Shown here: positions 6,018-7,028 of the stretch, in pieces | Numbering within the stretch: the stretch's first letter is position 1 | Layout of the letters: every line of letters begins with the position of its first letter | Assembly (NCBI GenBank): GCA_019136175.1 | Contig: JAGVUS010000469.1 | Coordinates: 1 to 7,028, forward strand | Reading direction: 5' to 3' | Origin: Chloroflexota bacterium | GTDB lineage: Bacteria; Chloroflexota; Anaerolineae; Anaerolineales; Anaerolineaceae | DNA: 7,028 nt | Translations under genes and position numbers: made by a program | The notes under the pieces: generated by a model | What the model saw: only the letters and a program-made list of their open reading frames with translations | Databases searched by the model: none | Told to the model about the DNA's origin: nothing

Positions 6018-6056
6018 AAAAACGGAGTGGGTGCTTATACCCACTCCGTTTTTTTT
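6018..6056. terminator. Bidirectional rho-independent terminator
   Basis: A perfect 10-bp stem, CGGAGTGGGT (6023-6032) with ACCCACTCCG (6039-6048), closes a six-base loop, GCTTAT. It is flanked by A5 (6018-6022) and T8 (6049-6056), so it works for the + strand zinc-ribbon gene and, less strongly, for the converging minus-strand YeaQ-like gene. Confidence 0.92.
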
Positions 6057-6073
6057 ATATCCGGGACGATCTT

Positions 6074-6328
6074 CTACCGGCGCCGTAATGCCCGGAGGAT
6101 GATCAGTAAAATAACCGCGCCCACAAAGGCAGTCAAAATATTACTGAGGATGGTGCCTCCGATGGAGATGCCCAGCAGGCTGAAGAGCCAGCCCCCAAGG
6201 ATACCACCCAATATACCAACGATGATTTTACCCAACAGACCCATGCGAATGCCCTTGATGACCAGGTCTGCCAGGAAGCCGGCAACACCGCCGACAAGAA
6301 TCCAGGTGAGAATTGATCCAATATCCAT
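6074..6328 (-). CDS. GlsB/YeaQ/YmgE family stress-response membrane protein
   Basis: This 84-residue protein is almost entirely hydrophobic and glycine-rich and matches the transglycosylase-associated/GlsB-YeaQ-YmgE family (PF04226) in length and pattern. The first helix is ILTWILVGGVAGFLAD; a basic turn (KGIRMGLLGKIIVGILGGILGG) leads to the second helix; a third follows (ILTAFVGAVILLIILRALRRR) with a basic end. Members are small inner-membrane proteins linked to general stress responses; the molecular role is unclear. A longer reading frame begins upstream at 6409, but the ATG at 6328 is the family start and has AGGAG (6337-6341) eight bases before it, so the extra 27 residues are not used. 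It converges on the zinc-ribbon gene across a shared terminator and is divergent from the four-helix membrane protein. Confidence 0.93.
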   Translation of the reverse strand: MDIGSILTWILVGGVAGFLADLVIKGIRMGLLGKIIVGILGGILGGWLFSLLGISIGGTILSNILTAFVGAVILLIILRALRRR

Positions 6329-6428
6329 GTGAGGTTCTCCTTTTTGTTTTGAATGGTTGATACGTATTATTTTAAACCCTGATTCACCGAAAAGGGTGCA
6401 AAATTTCACAAAAAAAAGATTTTAGATA

Positions 6429-6437
6429 TGGTATAAA
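6429..6437 (+). promoter_or_regulatory. Candidate extended -10 promoter of the four-helix membrane protein gene
   Basis: TGGTATAAA fits an extended -10 (TG-n-TATAAA), about 63 bases before the start. No good -35 is found; the upstream region is an A-rich tract (6411-6418) that could act as an UP-like element. The rest of the 171-base gap between the two divergent genes shows no gene. Confidence 0.4.
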
Positions 6438-6499
6438 TACATCAAATCCAGATCCATGATTTTCTTTGACCATTCCCATTGCCCTGAGAGGGGATAGAC

Positions 6500-6982
6500 A
6501 TGAAGATAATGTTGCGGGAATTACGAGCGCATCAAAAGGAAGCTTGGCTTCTGTTGGGCGGAATTGTCCTGCTTTGGATTTTTACAATTGTTACCTGGAT
6601 GTATGATGATTCCGGCATTTCTCAGGGGATCCATCCGGCGGCGCTGGTTATTCAATTGGTCATCCCAATATTCATCGGCATCCTGGCAGTTCGATGGTGT
6701 GATTCCTGGACCGATCGAATCCATTGTGGAATCTGGCTGGTCATCCTGTATGCTGTTTTGGAGTTGCTGTTCACATTTGGGTGGGATCGAATCCTATTCC
6801 TTATGGGAACCACTGAACCAACCGGTGGAGAAAGCTACGGTTTCTGGGCAAATCTACTCTTTGTCCTGGGGATGGGGTTACTCTTCATTGCCATCGGCGT
6901 TGCCCTTGCCGGGATGGGTGCCTGGCTGGCATGGCTGATAACTGCCGTGCGCAACCGGTTAGCCCCCCGAAAACTGGATTAA
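6500..6982 (+). CDS. Four-helix integral membrane protein, unknown function
   Basis: I do not recognise this 160-residue protein. It begins with a short basic N-terminus (MKIMLRELRAHQKE), followed by four hydrophobic segments at about 15-33, 46-65, 76-97 and 116-146 (the last Gly/Ala-rich and long), and ends in a basic tail (RNRLAPRKLD). The pattern resembles small uncharacterised membrane proteins in which helices alternate with short acidic loops (MYDDSG, GTTEPTGGES). The start has AGGGG (6489-6493) six bases before the ATG. It is transcribed divergently from the YeaQ-like gene, and its last 24 bases overlap a possible converging minus-strand gene. Confidence 0.78.
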   Translation: MKIMLRELRAHQKEAWLLLGGIVLLWIFTIVTWMYDDSGISQGIHPAALVIQLVIPIFIGILAVRWCDSWTDRIHCGIWLVILYAVLELLFTFGWDRILFLMGTTEPTGGESYGFWANLLFVLGMGLLFIAIGVALAGMGAWLAWLITAVRNRLAPRKLD

Positions 6983-7027
6983 CTCGTCACGCAATAACCA
7001 TTGCATCGCCGTTTCATAATCCGGGCA
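6959..7027 (-). CDS. Possible C-terminal end of a minus-strand gene leaving the window
   Basis: A minus-strand frame enters at the right edge and ends in TAA at 6959-6961, giving 22 residues (CPDYETAMQWLLRDELI, then QFSGG) with ordinary amphipathic protein composition. It would converge on, and overlap by 24 bases, the four-helix membrane protein gene. The stretch is too short to identify, and another frame is partly open, so this is a weak call. Confidence 0.3.
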   Translation of the reverse strand, partial: CPDYETAMQWLLRDELIQFSGG

Positions 7028-7028
7028 C

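Noticed and set aside
5215..6044. Long minus-strand frames of 214-241 codons opposite the zinc-ribbon gene
   Set aside because: They are antisense to a clearly supported gene with promoter, ribosome binding site and zinc-binding motifs; their His/Cys/Pro-rich repeats are mirror images of the ribbons.

Overview
The window looks like a chromosomal accessory region of a mid-GC bacterium. The style of the proteins (a zinc-ribbon protein with a glycine-rich N-terminal domain, GT-C membrane proteins, short operons on both strands) suggests Chloroflexota/Anaerolineae. This is inference only, because no rRNA or phylogenetic marker is present. TGA, TAG and TAA are all used as stops.

Left part (1-2270). 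The 3' end of an unidentified + strand gene is followed by a three-gene minus-strand operon. Read from its promoter it holds: (i) an ATP-grasp ligase closely matching the MvdD/MdnC graspetide (microviridin-type) macrocyclases; (ii) a 56-codon gene too short for ordinary ORF callers, with its own ribosome binding site, whose leader contains TPLLFRFLE, a near copy of the PFFARFLE recognition helix of microviridin leaders, and which ends in a TxKxP-like core, TKKGPYGD; (iii) a response-regulator receiver domain with a coiled-coil-like insertion and two C-terminal membrane helices. This reads as a compact, apparently undescribed graspetide locus. The precursor frame stays open for 22 more codons after its TGA, and the TGA sits next to the position of the Trp in the microviridin core PSDWEE. 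The stop is therefore a recent nonsense change, a recoding site, or the true end of an unusually short core.

Middle (2230-5145). A divergent + strand operon holds a DUF1801 protein, a 570-aa polytopic GT-C-type membrane glycosyltransferase-like protein that overlaps it by one base (TAATG), and a six-helix membrane protein of unknown function.

Right part (5160-7028). A well-formed sigma70-type promoter drives a zinc-ribbon protein ending in three zinc ribbons repeated exactly every 29 residues. A perfect bidirectional terminator separates it from a convergent GlsB/YeaQ/YmgE stress-associated membrane protein. A four-helix membrane protein is transcribed divergently from that one, and its end may overlap a minus-strand gene running out of the window.

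No tRNA, rRNA, CRISPR, insertion sequence or integrase is visible.
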